Shown here: positions 8,371-15,744 of the stretch, piece by piece | Layout of the letters: every line of letters begins with the position of its first letter | Position numbering within the stretch: the first letter of the stretch is position 1 | Source of the DNA: Rhodobacter huangdaonensis | GTDB lineage: Bacteria; Pseudomonadota; Alphaproteobacteria; Rhodobacterales; Rhodobacteraceae | Reading direction: 5' to 3' | DNA: 64,000 nucleotides | Assembly (NCBI RefSeq): GCF_004022465.1 | Contig: NZ_SAVA01000001.1 | Location: 1-64,000, forward strand | Notes under the pieces: generated by a model | Told to the model about the DNA's origin: nothing | Databases searched by the model: none | The model's input: only the letters and a program-made list of their open reading frames with translations | Program-made: the position numbers and the translations under genes

Positions 8371-9537
8371 TCACCGCCCCGCGGCCGCGCGCGCCTCAGA
8401 CACCAGCGCCTTCGCAATGACGATCTGCTGAATCTGCGTCGTGCCCTCGTAGATCCGGAACAGCCGGGCATCGCGGTAAAGCTGCTCGGCGCGGTAGTCG
8501 CGGATATAGCCGTTGCCGCCATGCACCTGCACGTTGCGGTCGGCGATCCGCCCCACCGCCTCGGAGGCGAACATCTTCGCGCAGGAGGCCTCGACCGAGA
8601 CATTGAGCCCCGCATCGCGCTTGCGCGCCGCGTCGATCACCATGCAGCGCGCCGCATAGGCCTCGGCCTTGCTGTCGGCAAACATCGCCTGGATCAGCTG
8701 GAAATCCGCAAGGGTCTTGCCGAATTGCCGCCGCCCGACGGCATAGGCCAGCATGTCGTCGAGGATCCGCTCCGACAGCCCGGCGCAGGCCGCCGCGATA
8801 TGCAGCCGCCCCTTGTCGAGCACCTTCATCGCGGTCTTGAACCCCTGCCCCTCGACCCCGCCGATCAGCGCCGAGGCGGGCACCCGGCAATCCTTGAGGA
8901 TCACGTCGCAGACATGCGCGCCCTGCAGGCCCATCTTCTTCTCGGGCTTGCCGAGGCTGAGGCCGGGCGTGCCGCGCTCGACCGCGAAGGCGGACACGCC
9001 CGAGGCGCCCTTCTGCGCCGGATCGGTGCGCGCCATCACGGTGAAGAGGCCCGCATGCGGCGCATTGGTGATGAAGCGCTTGGCGCCGTTCAGCACATAG
9101 GTGTCCCCCTCGCGCCGCGCTGTGGTGCGCACCGAGCCGGCGTCCGAGCCGACCTCTGGCTCGGTCAGCGCGAAGGAGCCGATCAGCTCGCCCGAGGCCA
9201 GCCGCGGCAGGTATTTCGCCTTCTGCTCGGGCGTGCCGTCGATCGCGATACCCTGCATGCCGATGCCGACATTCGTCGCGAACATCGAGCGGAAGGCGGG
9301 CGCGGCGCGGCCAAGCTCGAAGATCGCGCGCACCTCCTCCTCCATCGTCAGGCCGAGCCCGCCGAACGCCTCGGGCGCGGTCAGGCCGAACAGGCCGAGT
9401 TCGCGCATCTGCGCGACGATGCGCCCGGGGATCGCGTCGGTTTCGGCCACCTCGGCCTCGGCCGGGATCAGCTCTTCGTCGACGAAGCGGCGCAGGGCGG
9501 CACAGAGCTGCGCGAGCGCATCGGAATCCAGCGCCAT
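8371..9537 (-). CDS. Acyl-CoA dehydrogenase
   Basis: This is an intact 388-residue flavoprotein with start ATG at 9537 behind a G-rich RBS. Visible motifs are FALTEPEVGSDAGS, RFITNAPHAGLF, GRRQFGKTLADFQLIQ and, near the C-terminus, YEGTTQIQQIVIAK, whose Glu364 is the likely catalytic base. It transfers electrons to ETF. Within this locus it could act on cyclohexanecarboxyl-CoA, cyclohexenecarboxyl-CoA or pimeloyl-CoA; the sequence alone does not decide. It is transcribed leftward, convergent with the MarR gene. An operator-like site starts 13 bp upstream of its start codon, so repression by the MarR protein is plausible. Confidence 0.88.
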   Translation of the reverse strand: MALDSDALAQLCAALRRFVDEELIPAEAEVAETDAIPGRIVAQMRELGLFGLTAPEAFGGLGLTMEEEVRAIFELGRAAPAFRSMFATNVGIGMQGIAIDGTPEQKAKYLPRLASGELIGSFALTEPEVGSDAGSVRTTARREGDTYVLNGAKRFITNAPHAGLFTVMARTDPAQKGASGVSAFAVERGTPGLSLGKPEKKMGLQGAHVCDVILKDCRVPASALIGGVEGQGFKTAMKVLDKGRLHIAAACAGLSERILDDMLAYAVGRRQFGKTLADFQLIQAMFADSKAEAYAARCMVIDAARKRDAGLNVSVEASCAKMFASEAVGRIADRNVQVHGGNGYIRDYRAEQLYRDARLFRIYEGTTQIQQIVIAKALVSEARAAAGR

Positions 9538-9547
9538 TTCACCCCCC

Positions 9548-9576
9548 CATTTATGGCAATATATTTACATAAAATG
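9548..9576. promoter_or_regulatory. Operator-like site 2, upstream of the acyl-CoA dehydrogenase
   Basis: The core TTTATGGCAATATATTTACATAAA lies at 9550-9573. Its outer arms TTTATG and CATAAA are a perfect inverted repeat with a 12-bp spacer, and it shares this spacer (N-CAATATATTTA) with the site at 7756. It is centred about 25 bp upstream of the dehydrogenase start codon. Confidence 0.65.
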
Positions 9577-9611
9577 AGGCAAAGCACGTCGAGCAATATG
9601 GAACGTGTTAT

Positions 9612-9639
9612 GTCTGACAGGATAAGTCTGACAGGATAA
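9612..9639. repeat. 14-bp perfect tandem duplication in the intergenic region
   Basis: GTCTGACAGGATAA occurs twice without a gap between the divergent acyl-CoA dehydrogenase and alcohol dehydrogenase remnant. No coding role is apparent. It has the same form as the 8-bp duplications in the thiolase and badI. Confidence 0.85.
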
Positions 9640-9671
9640 CAGGACGACAGTTCTCGATGCCCCTTGCCGAT

Positions 9672-9693
9672 AAATGACAATGAATTTACATTT
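9672..9693. promoter_or_regulatory. Operator-like site 3, upstream of the alcohol dehydrogenase remnant
   Basis: AAATGACAATGAATTTACATTT has arms AAATG and CATTT around a 12-bp spacer that matches sites 1 and 2 at 10 of 12 positions. It lies about 20 bp upstream of the ATG at 9714, so the same regulator could control genes in both directions. Confidence 0.6.
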
Positions 9694-9713
9694 TACGCAG
9701 GGAGCCCCCCGCA

Positions 9714-10132
9714 TGATGGCAATCGTTCCGAGCGAACGCGGGCGCGCCGGTGTCGCGCTGCACGACATGCCCCGGCCGGACTGCCCGCCGGGGGGCGGTG
9801 CGGGTGCGGAGGATCGCCGCCTCGGTCAACCGGGTCGATCTTTATCTGCGCGACAGCGGCGCGGGCGCGGATCTGGGTGATCGACACCGTCGGCGCGACG
9901 GCCGGGGGCGCATCCGTCCGCCGACATCCGGCGTCTCTTCCTGCGCCAGCCCTCGATCCACGGCTCGACCATGGGCTCGATGGAGGAGTTCCGCCGGCTG
10001 ATCCGCGTCCGGGAGGCCGGCGACTTCGCCCCGCGCATCGACAGCATCTTCCCGCTTGCCGAGGTGCCCGCCGCCTTCGGGCACCTCGAAGACCCCGCCC
10101 GCCTGGGCAAGATCCTGATCCGCATCGCCTGA
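9714..10132 (+). pseudogene. Zinc-type alcohol dehydrogenase / quinone oxidoreductase remnant
   Basis: Only the two ends of a 320-330-residue MDR-family oxidoreductase survive. The N-terminal frame reads MMAIVPSERGRAGVALHDMP and, after a shift at a run of six G (about 9790), VRRIAASVNRVDLYLRDSG. A short mid-protein piece, IWVIDTVGA, follows in a third frame. Then comes the C-terminal stretch HGSTMGSMEEFRRLIRVREA to the stop at 10132. The catalytic and nucleotide-binding core is missing, so several deletions are required. It precedes the hydratase by 7 bp and was probably cotranscribed with it. Its original role in the cluster, perhaps oxidising a hydroxyacyl intermediate, is a guess. Confidence 0.8.
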
Positions 10133-10139
10133 GGTATCC

Positions 10140-10847
10140 ATGGCTTACGACAATATCCTCGTCACCACCGACGGCGCCGTCGGTCTCATCACCCTGAACC
10201 GGCCCGAGGCGCTGAATGCGCTGAACAGCGCGATCACCGCCGGGATCTCGGCCGCCGCCGGCGCCGACATCAAGGAGCTGAAGGACAAGACCTTCGCCGA
10301 GGTGTTCGAAGAGAACCTGATCACCGCCACCTGGGAAGGAATCTCGCGGCTGCGCAAGCCGGTGATCGCGGCGGTCTCGGGCCATGCGATCGGCGGCGGC
10401 TGCGAACTCGCGCTGATGTGCGACATCCTCATCGCCGCCGAGACCGCCCGCTTCGCCCTGCCCGAGACCGCGATCGGCGTGATCCCGGGGGCGGGCGGCA
10501 CGCAGCGGCTGACACGGATCGTCGGCAAGACGGTGGCGATGGACATGATCCTGAGCGGCCGGGCGCTGAGCGCGGCCGAGGCGCTGGCGCATGGGCTGGT
10601 CAGCCGCGTCGTGCCCGCGGGCACCCAGGTGGCCGAGGCGGTGGCGCTTGCCGCAAGCCTCGCCGCGCGCTCGCGCCCCGTTCTCGCCCTCGCCAAGGAG
10701 GCGGTGAACAAGGCCTACGAGACGCATCTGCAGGAAGGCATCTATGTCGAGCGGCGGCTGCTCTATGCCACCTTCGCGCTCGAGGACCGGCGCGAGGGGA
10801 TGACCGCCTTCGCCGAAAAGCGCCCGCCGGTGTTTCGCGACCGCTGA
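10140..10847 (+). CDS. Enoyl-CoA hydratase (crotonase family), internally shortened
   Basis: This is a 235-residue crotonase with start ATG at 10140 (GAGG, 5 bp). It has the oxyanion-hole segments AAGADIKEL and HAIGGGCELALMCD, and the active-site segment LPETAIGVIPGAGGTQRLTR. Family members are about 257 residues. Here the link between NALNSA (residue 27) and AAGADIKE lacks about 23 residues, an in-frame loss of a beta-strand and helix that normally shape the CoA pocket. The frame stays open, so a protein is made, but folding is doubtful. Given the locus, it may correspond to cyclohex-1-ene-1-carboxyl-CoA hydratase (BadK); similarity to generic short-chain hydratases is equally good. Confidence 0.75.
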   Translation: MAYDNILVTTDGAVGLITLNRPEALNALNSAITAGISAAAGADIKELKDKTFAEVFEENLITATWEGISRLRKPVIAAVSGHAIGGGCELALMCDILIAAETARFALPETAIGVIPGAGGTQRLTRIVGKTVAMDMILSGRALSAAEALAHGLVSRVVPAGTQVAEAVALAASLAARSRPVLALAKEAVNKAYETHLQEGIYVERRLLYATFALEDRREGMTAFAEKRPPVFRDR

Positions 10848-10937
10848 GCGGCGCCCGGCAGGCGGACGCCCCGTCGCCGCCACTTGACGGGCGGCGGCGG
10901 CGGCGCTTCCCTGCACGGACACACCGAAAGGCCCGCC

Positions 10938-11489
10938 ATGCCCCCCTGCCCGCCCCTCCCCGACGCAACCTGGCCCGCCGAGATCGACGATTTGCGCACG
11001 GGCTTTGCCGGGCGGCTGAACGTCTATCGGGTGATGGCGCATCACCCGGCGCTGGTTCGGGCCTGGGCGCCGCTGCGCGCCCATGTCGTCACCGACAGCG
11101 CGCTTGGCCCCGACCGCTCCGAGGTGGTGATCCTGCGCTGCGCGGTGCGGATGGGGGCAGAGTATGAATGGGCGCATCACGTCACCCGCGCCCGCGCGCT
11201 TGGCTTTTCCGACGCGAGGATCGCCGCGATCGGCAGCACGCCTGAAGGCGAGGACGGGCTGATCGCCGCCGCGGTCGATGCGCTCTTCACCGTGCGCCGG
11301 CTGCCCGCGCCGCTCGAGGCCACACTCGCCGCGGCGATCGGGCAAAAGGCGGTGCTCGACCTGATTGCCACCGTCGGCTTCTATTCGGTGCTCGGCTATC
11401 TGCTGATGACCTATGAGACGCCCGTCGATGCCGATGTCGCCGCCGCGATGGCGTGCGCACCGCTGCCGCTGCCGCTGCCCCGGCCCTAG
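10938..11489 (+). CDS. Carboxymuconolactone decarboxylase / AhpD-like protein
   Basis: This is a 183-residue all-helical protein with start ATG at 10938 (AAAGG 7 bp upstream). LGPDRSEVVILRCAVRMGAEYEWAHH fits the CMD family, where ExxxxH residues form the active site. The paired cysteine motif CxxC of AhpD peroxidase reductases is absent: only an isolated Cys precedes AVRMGAEYEW, and EYEWAHH is typical of the non-redox branch. Function is unknown; such proteins often accompany aromatic-acid operons. It lies 90 bp downstream of the hydratase and is convergent with the IclR gene, with the two stops overlapping. No lesion is visible. Confidence 0.7.
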   Translation: MPPCPPLPDATWPAEIDDLRTGFAGRLNVYRVMAHHPALVRAWAPLRAHVVTDSALGPDRSEVVILRCAVRMGAEYEWAHHVTRARALGFSDARIAAIGSTPEGEDGLIAAAVDALFTVRRLPAPLEATLAAAIGQKAVLDLIATVGFYSVLGYLLMTYETPVDADVAAAMACAPLPLPLPRP

Positions 11490-12274
11490 GCCGAAAGCCC
11501 CGCCGCGATCTTGCCGACAAGCTCGACCAGCGGCGCGCCATAGCTGTCGAGCACCTTGCGCGTGCTCATCGCGGTGCGGATCCAGATCATCGAGACGCAG
11601 CCCGCCACCGCCCCCTCGATCAGCACCGGCGCGGCGATCGAGGCGGTCTGCGCGCGGAACTCGCCCGCGTCGCGCAGCGCAAACCCGGCCGCCCGGGTCT
11701 CGCCCATCATCCGCTCGAGCCGATGGGGTTCGAGGAACAGCATATCCGCCGGGTCGCCCAGCCGGCGCAGGTGGTCAAGGATCAGCTCCCGCTCCTCGGT
11801 GCCGCAGAAGCTGAGATAGGCGCGCCCGGCCGAGGTGCGCAGCATCGGCAGCCGATAGCCGATCATCGCCCGGTCGATCGACAGCGGCGAGCGGCCATGC
11901 GTCGTCTCCTGGATCACCATCGCGGCGTTGTCGTAGACGGAGAGGTCGAGCGGCCAGACCAGCCGCGCGCCGTAATCGGCGAAAAGCGGTCCGGCGATCT
12001 GGCACAGGTCCGAGGTCAGCGCCCCGGCATCGCCGAGCGAGGCCGCAAGCCGCGTCACCCGCACCCGGTTCGAACTGGCGGAAAAGGCGACATAGCCCGC
12101 CTCCTCGAGCGTCTCGAGCAGGCGATAGACCGTCGGCCGCGGCAGGCCAAGGGCCGCGGCGATCTCGCCCGGGCGGCAGGCGCCCTCGGCATTCACATGG
12201 CGCAAGATCGCAAGCCCGCGGGTCAGGGACCGCACGGACTCGCTTTTCTTCTGGGTGGGGTCACGCATCGTCAT
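11486..12274 (-). CDS. IclR-family transcriptional regulator (MhpR-like)
   Basis: The gene is 262 residues from the ATG at 12274 (a second ATG lies two codons in). The N-terminal winged helix is GEIAAALGLPRPTVYRLLETLEEAGYV. The C-terminal IclR effector domain contains SAGRAYLSFCGTEERE and FALRDAGEFRAQTASIAAPV, with the conserved Cys region. Its size and sequence pattern resemble MhpR/PcaU-like activators of aromatic catabolism. It is the last gene of the leftward block, 38 bp after the FAH-family gene, so it most likely regulates the meta-cleavage operon upstream of it. It may also act on the divergent pcaIJF promoter, where direct and inverted repeats are present (inference). Confidence 0.8.
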   Translation of the reverse strand: MTMRDPTQKKSESVRSLTRGLAILRHVNAEGACRPGEIAAALGLPRPTVYRLLETLEEAGYVAFSASSNRVRVTRLAASLGDAGALTSDLCQIAGPLFADYGARLVWPLDLSVYDNAAMVIQETTHGRSPLSIDRAMIGYRLPMLRTSAGRAYLSFCGTEERELILDHLRRLGDPADMLFLEPHRLERMMGETRAAGFALRDAGEFRAQTASIAAPVLIEGAVAGCVSMIWIRTAMSTRKVLDSYGAPLVELVGKIAAGLSA

Positions 12275-12312
12275 CGGCGCACAGTGGCATGGCGCGCGCG
12301 GCCCGGAAAGGC

Positions 12313-13155
12313 TCAGACTTCGTTCGCGACCGGGTTCGACAGCGTGCCGATGCCCGAGATCTCGACCTCGCAGACATCGCCGTCGCGCATCCACAGGGGA
12401 GGATTGCGCCGCGCGCCGACCCCGCCCGGCGTGCCCGAGACGATCACGTCGCCCGGCAGCAGCGGCAGGATCGTCGAGCAATAGGCGATCAGCCGCGGGA
12501 TCGAGGTGATGAGCAGCGACACGTCGGTGTCCTGCACCACCTGCCCGTTCAGCCGCGTCTGCAGGTGCAGCGCCGCGGGATCGGGGATCTCGTCCGCCGT
12601 CACCATCCAGGGCCCGAAGGCGCCGGTGCCGGCAAAGGTCTTGCCCGGCATGAACTGATGCGTATGCTTTTGCCAGTCCCGCACCGAAGCGTCATTGTAG
12701 CAGGCATAGCCCGCGACATGATCGAGCGCCTCGGCCTCGGGGATGCGCCGGCCCGCCTTGCCGATGATCACCGCAAGCTCGCCCTCATAGTCGAACTGAT
12801 CGCTTTCCAGCGGCTTCACCAGCGCCGCGCCATGGCCGATCTGGCTGCCGGCGTAGCGCGCGAAAAGCACCGGGTTCGGCGTCTCCTCGCGGCCGGTTTC
12901 CTGAATGTGGTCGTGATAGTTCAGCCCGACGCAGATGATCTTGTCGGGGTTCGGGATCACCGGGCCATGGGCGACGGCGTCGAAGGCATAGTCGGCCGGC
13001 TCCGCGGCCAGTGCCGCTGCCGCCGCCAGATCGCCCGCGGCGAGGAAGTCGCGCAGCGTCGGCGCGGCGAAGCGGCGGCCGAGATCGACGATGCCGGCCT
13101 CGGTGACAAGGCCATAGCTCGCGGTGCCGTCTTTGGTGAAGGAACAAAGTTTCAT
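12313..13155 (-). CDS. Fumarylacetoacetate hydrolase-family protein
   Basis: This is a 280-residue FAH-fold enzyme. The metal ligands are visible: DYEGELAVIIG gives the ExE pair and CYNDASVRDWQ the aspartate. VSGTPGGVG and VCVGLNYHDH-like (ICVGLNYHDH) motifs are also present. Family members cleave C-C bonds in acylpyruvates or act as 2-hydroxypenta-2,4-dienoate hydratases and decarboxylases. It starts 3 bp after the hydroxylase stop and is therefore cotranscribed with the hydroxylase and the extradiol dioxygenase. It should process the ring-fission product or its downstream dienoate. No separate alpha/beta-hydrolase (MhpC type) is present in the operon, which favours a direct hydrolytic role, but this is inference. 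Confidence 0.8.
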   Translation of the reverse strand: MKLCSFTKDGTASYGLVTEAGIVDLGRRFAAPTLRDFLAAGDLAAAAALAAEPADYAFDAVAHGPVIPNPDKIICVGLNYHDHIQETGREETPNPVLFARYAGSQIGHGAALVKPLESDQFDYEGELAVIIGKAGRRIPEAEALDHVAGYACYNDASVRDWQKHTHQFMPGKTFAGTGAFGPWMVTADEIPDPAALHLQTRLNGQVVQDTDVSLLITSIPRLIAYCSTILPLLPGDVIVSGTPGGVGARRNPPLWMRDGDVCEVEISGIGTLSNPVANEV

Positions 13156-13158
13156 GGG

Positions 13159-14652
13159 TCAGACCATCTCCGGTTCAGGAAGGGGGATCGGGTTCGGCAA
13201 GATCGCGGCAATCAGCGCCGCAAGCTCTTCGGGGGTATCGGCGCCGCCAAGCGTGTGGCGGTCGGGGCGCAGCACCGCGGCGCGGGCGCCAAGCCGCGCC
13301 AGGTGCTCGGCGGCGTTGCTGGTCTCGGTCGTGACCAGACCGACGCCGGGCGGCAGGGCAAGGCCGCGGGCCAGATCGGCCTCGGCCACCACCACCCATT
13401 GGTGGCGGAAGGCCTCGTCCATCCGCCGGCCGTCGGCAAGCCGCGGCTGACCGAAGAGCCGGCCGGCCTTCGGCCCGATGCCAAGCCCCGGGCCGATCGG
13501 CGGCGCGATGCTTTCCATCCGCGCCGAGCCATTGCCCGCGGGCAAGGCCGCGCGCAGCGCGGCCTCGGTGCCCGCGGTGTTGATGAGGCCGCCAAGCCGC
13601 ACCGCGGTCTGGATGTATTCGCGGGCATTGGGCTTGCGCTCGCTCTCGTAGCTGTCGAGAAGCGCCTCGGCCGCCGGCCCCGTCACCTTGCCCTGACACA
13701 GAAGTGCGAGCTTCCAGTAGAGGTTCGCGACATCGCGCGTGCCCGCGCACATCCCCTGCCCCATGAAGGGCGGGGTCTGGTGGCAGGCGTCGCCCGCCAG
13801 CAACAGCCGCCCCTTGCGCCAGTCCTCGGCGACGAGCGAGTGGAAGACATAGACCGCGGTGCGCTCGAGCACCGCCTCGTCCGGGCCGAGCCAGTCGGAG
13901 AGCAGCTCCCACACCCGCTCGGGGCGGGCGATCTCGGCGCTGTCTTCGCCGGGCTTCACGGTGATCTCCCACCGCCGCCGCATCCCCGGGCAGCGCACAT
14001 AGGTCGCCGGCCGGTCGGGCACGCAATACTGGATCGAGTGATCGCCCAGCTCGGGCTTGTCGGCGTTCAGGATCACGTCGACGACCAGCCAGCGCTCGTG
14101 GAAGCCGTAATCCTCCATCCCGCTCTCGATGTAGCGACGCACGAGCGAGCGCGCGCCGTCGCAGCCGACGACATATTTCGCCGTGACATGCTCGACCTTG
14201 CCGCGCGACATGTCCTCGAAGCGGATCTCGACCCGTTCGCCCTGATCCTCGACGAAGAAGGCCTCGCAGCGGGTGCAGACGGTGACGCCCGGACGCGTCG
14301 CCATGTCCTCGCGCAGGATCCGTTCTAGATCGGGCTGGTGGAAGCGGTAATTCGCGCGCCAGCCCTGCGGCCCCTCGCCCTGCGGCCGCGGCCAGTCGAG
14401 CAACAGATCGCCCTCGGGCGAGACGAAGCGCATGCCCGGATGCAATGCGGTCAGCGGCTCGATCTTCTCGGCGATGCCGATCCACTGGAACACCCGCATC
14501 ACCTCGGCATCGAAATGCACCGCGCGCGGCAGGTGATAGGCGGCGCTCTCACGTTCGAGCACCAGAACGCTCAGCCCGCATTGCGCCAGCAGATGGGCGA
14601 GCGTGGCGCCCGCCGGCCCGTAACCGATGATGGCAACGTCATAGTCCTGCAT
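13159..14652 (-). CDS. FAD-dependent aromatic hydroxylase (MhpA-like)
   Basis: The protein is 497 residues from ATG 14652, which overlaps the dioxygenase stop by one base. The N-terminal Rossmann motif is IIGYGPAGATLAHLLA (GxGxxG), the middle DG motif GCDGARSLVRR, and the second FAD site GDACHQTPPFMGQGM, as in class A flavin monooxygenases. Length and the distribution of motifs match 3-(3-hydroxyphenyl)propanoate hydroxylase. The enzyme would use NAD(P)H and O2 to convert a phenolic acid to a catechol that the next enzyme cleaves. The exact phenol is unknown. The neighbouring TRAP carrier presumably imports it. Confidence 0.85.
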   Translation of the reverse strand: MQDYDVAIIGYGPAGATLAHLLAQCGLSVLVLERESAAYHLPRAVHFDAEVMRVFQWIGIAEKIEPLTALHPGMRFVSPEGDLLLDWPRPQGEGPQGWRANYRFHQPDLERILREDMATRPGVTVCTRCEAFFVEDQGERVEIRFEDMSRGKVEHVTAKYVVGCDGARSLVRRYIESGMEDYGFHERWLVVDVILNADKPELGDHSIQYCVPDRPATYVRCPGMRRRWEITVKPGEDSAEIARPERVWELLSDWLGPDEAVLERTAVYVFHSLVAEDWRKGRLLLAGDACHQTPPFMGQGMCAGTRDVANLYWKLALLCQGKVTGPAAEALLDSYESERKPNAREYIQTAVRLGGLINTAGTEAALRAALPAGNGSARMESIAPPIGPGLGIGPKAGRLFGQPRLADGRRMDEAFRHQWVVVAEADLARGLALPPGVGLVTTETSNAAEHLARLGARAAVLRPDRHTLGGADTPEELAALIAAILPNPIPLPEPEMV

Positions 14653-15638
14653 CAGCCCCTCCCGTGCTTGGCAAGTTCGCCGTAAAGCCAGGGGCAATCG
14701 GCCACCGGCGGCGAGCGGCGCCCGTTCTGTGCCGCCTCGAGCCGCATCTCGCGCAGCGCGATCCGGGCCGGGTCGCCTTCCTCCAGATAGAGCCGGTCAT
14801 GGCCCCAGAAGCTCGGGCCGACGGTGGTCTCGTGCGGCTCCCAGCTTGCCTGGTCGATCAGCCGCCCGCCCCAGCCGTTCTCGACGAAGAAGCCCGAGGG
14901 CGAGTTGGCGTAATAGCTGGTCATGTAATCGTTGGTGTGGCGCCCGAGGGTATAGGCGACGCGCCCCTCCTGCTGCTGGGCAAGGTCATAGCCCTGGCCG
15001 AGATCGTCGAGGTTGCAGAACTCGACCATGAAGTGGTGGAAGCCCTCGCGCCCCGAGCCGACCATGGCGAAGGAATGGTGCCGGTCGTTGAGGTGGAAGA
15101 AATAGAGCCCATAGGGCACCCGCCCGAAATCCGAGACCCGGAAGTCGAGGATATCGCGGTAGAAGGGCATCATCACCTCGATGTCCTTCACATGCAGCAC
15201 CGCGTGCCCCATGCCGAGCGGGCCGGTCATGAAGCCGTCGATCGGGCGGCCCGGCACGAAGGGATCGGCGGCGATCATCGGCGCGTGAAAGAGTTCGACG
15301 CGGTTGCCCATCGGGTCCTCGAACCAGATCAGATCGCCCACGAGGCGGCGGTCGGCAAGCGCGCCGGTGCCCCAGTGCACCGCGGTGCCGGCGGCATCGA
15401 GCCGCGCGGCATAGGTCTCGAGATCGGCGCGATGCGCCACCTCGAAGCCGAGGAAGGCCAGCGTCTCGCCCGGCTCGTCCGAGACCAGAAGCCGCTGCGC
15501 CTTGTCGTCCATGCGGAAGGCAAGCGCCTTGCCGCCGCGGTCGATCTTCTGCATTCCCAGAAGCTTGCCGGCGAAATCGCTCCATGCGTCGAGCTTGTCG
15601 GAGCGCACGCCAAGATAGCCCAGTGCAATGATTGCCAT
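14652..15638 (-). CDS. Type I extradiol (catechol meta-cleavage) dioxygenase, VOC superfamily
   Basis: This is a 328-residue two-domain vicinal-oxygen-chelate protein. The start is the ATG at 15638, chosen for the strong GGAGGTGA 3 bp upstream rather than in-frame codons further out. The C-terminal catalytic domain has the expected 2-His-1-carboxylate set: GHAVLHV (His145), GFHHFMVEF (His201/202) and GFFVENGWG (Glu253). LGRHTND (His234) fits the second-shell acid/base histidine. It inserts O2 next to the catechol diol. Family resemblance is to BphC/HsaC/MhpB-analogous enzymes. It is the first catabolic gene after the TRAP transporter genes. Confidence 0.87.
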   Translation of the reverse strand: MAIIALGYLGVRSDKLDAWSDFAGKLLGMQKIDRGGKALAFRMDDKAQRLLVSDEPGETLAFLGFEVAHRADLETYAARLDAAGTAVHWGTGALADRRLVGDLIWFEDPMGNRVELFHAPMIAADPFVPGRPIDGFMTGPLGMGHAVLHVKDIEVMMPFYRDILDFRVSDFGRVPYGLYFFHLNDRHHSFAMVGSGREGFHHFMVEFCNLDDLGQGYDLAQQQEGRVAYTLGRHTNDYMTSYYANSPSGFFVENGWGGRLIDQASWEPHETTVGPSFWGHDRLYLEEGDPARIALREMRLEAAQNGRRSPPVADCPWLYGELAKHGRG

Positions 15639-15744
15639 GGTCACCTCCATCATCGGTCGGGGTTTCCCCCGGTCTGGGCGGCGCGCCGCGCGCGCCCGGG
15701 AAAGGGCCCCGCCCCGTCCGGCAAACGGACGGGCCGGGCCCGGC

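Noticed and set aside
1..10850. Explaining all frame disruptions as sequencing error
   Set aside because: Homopolymer errors could account for the single extra G near 9790, but not for exact 8-bp and 14-bp tandem duplications or for losses of 60-600 bp with microhomology. Error remains possible for single sites and is listed as a check.
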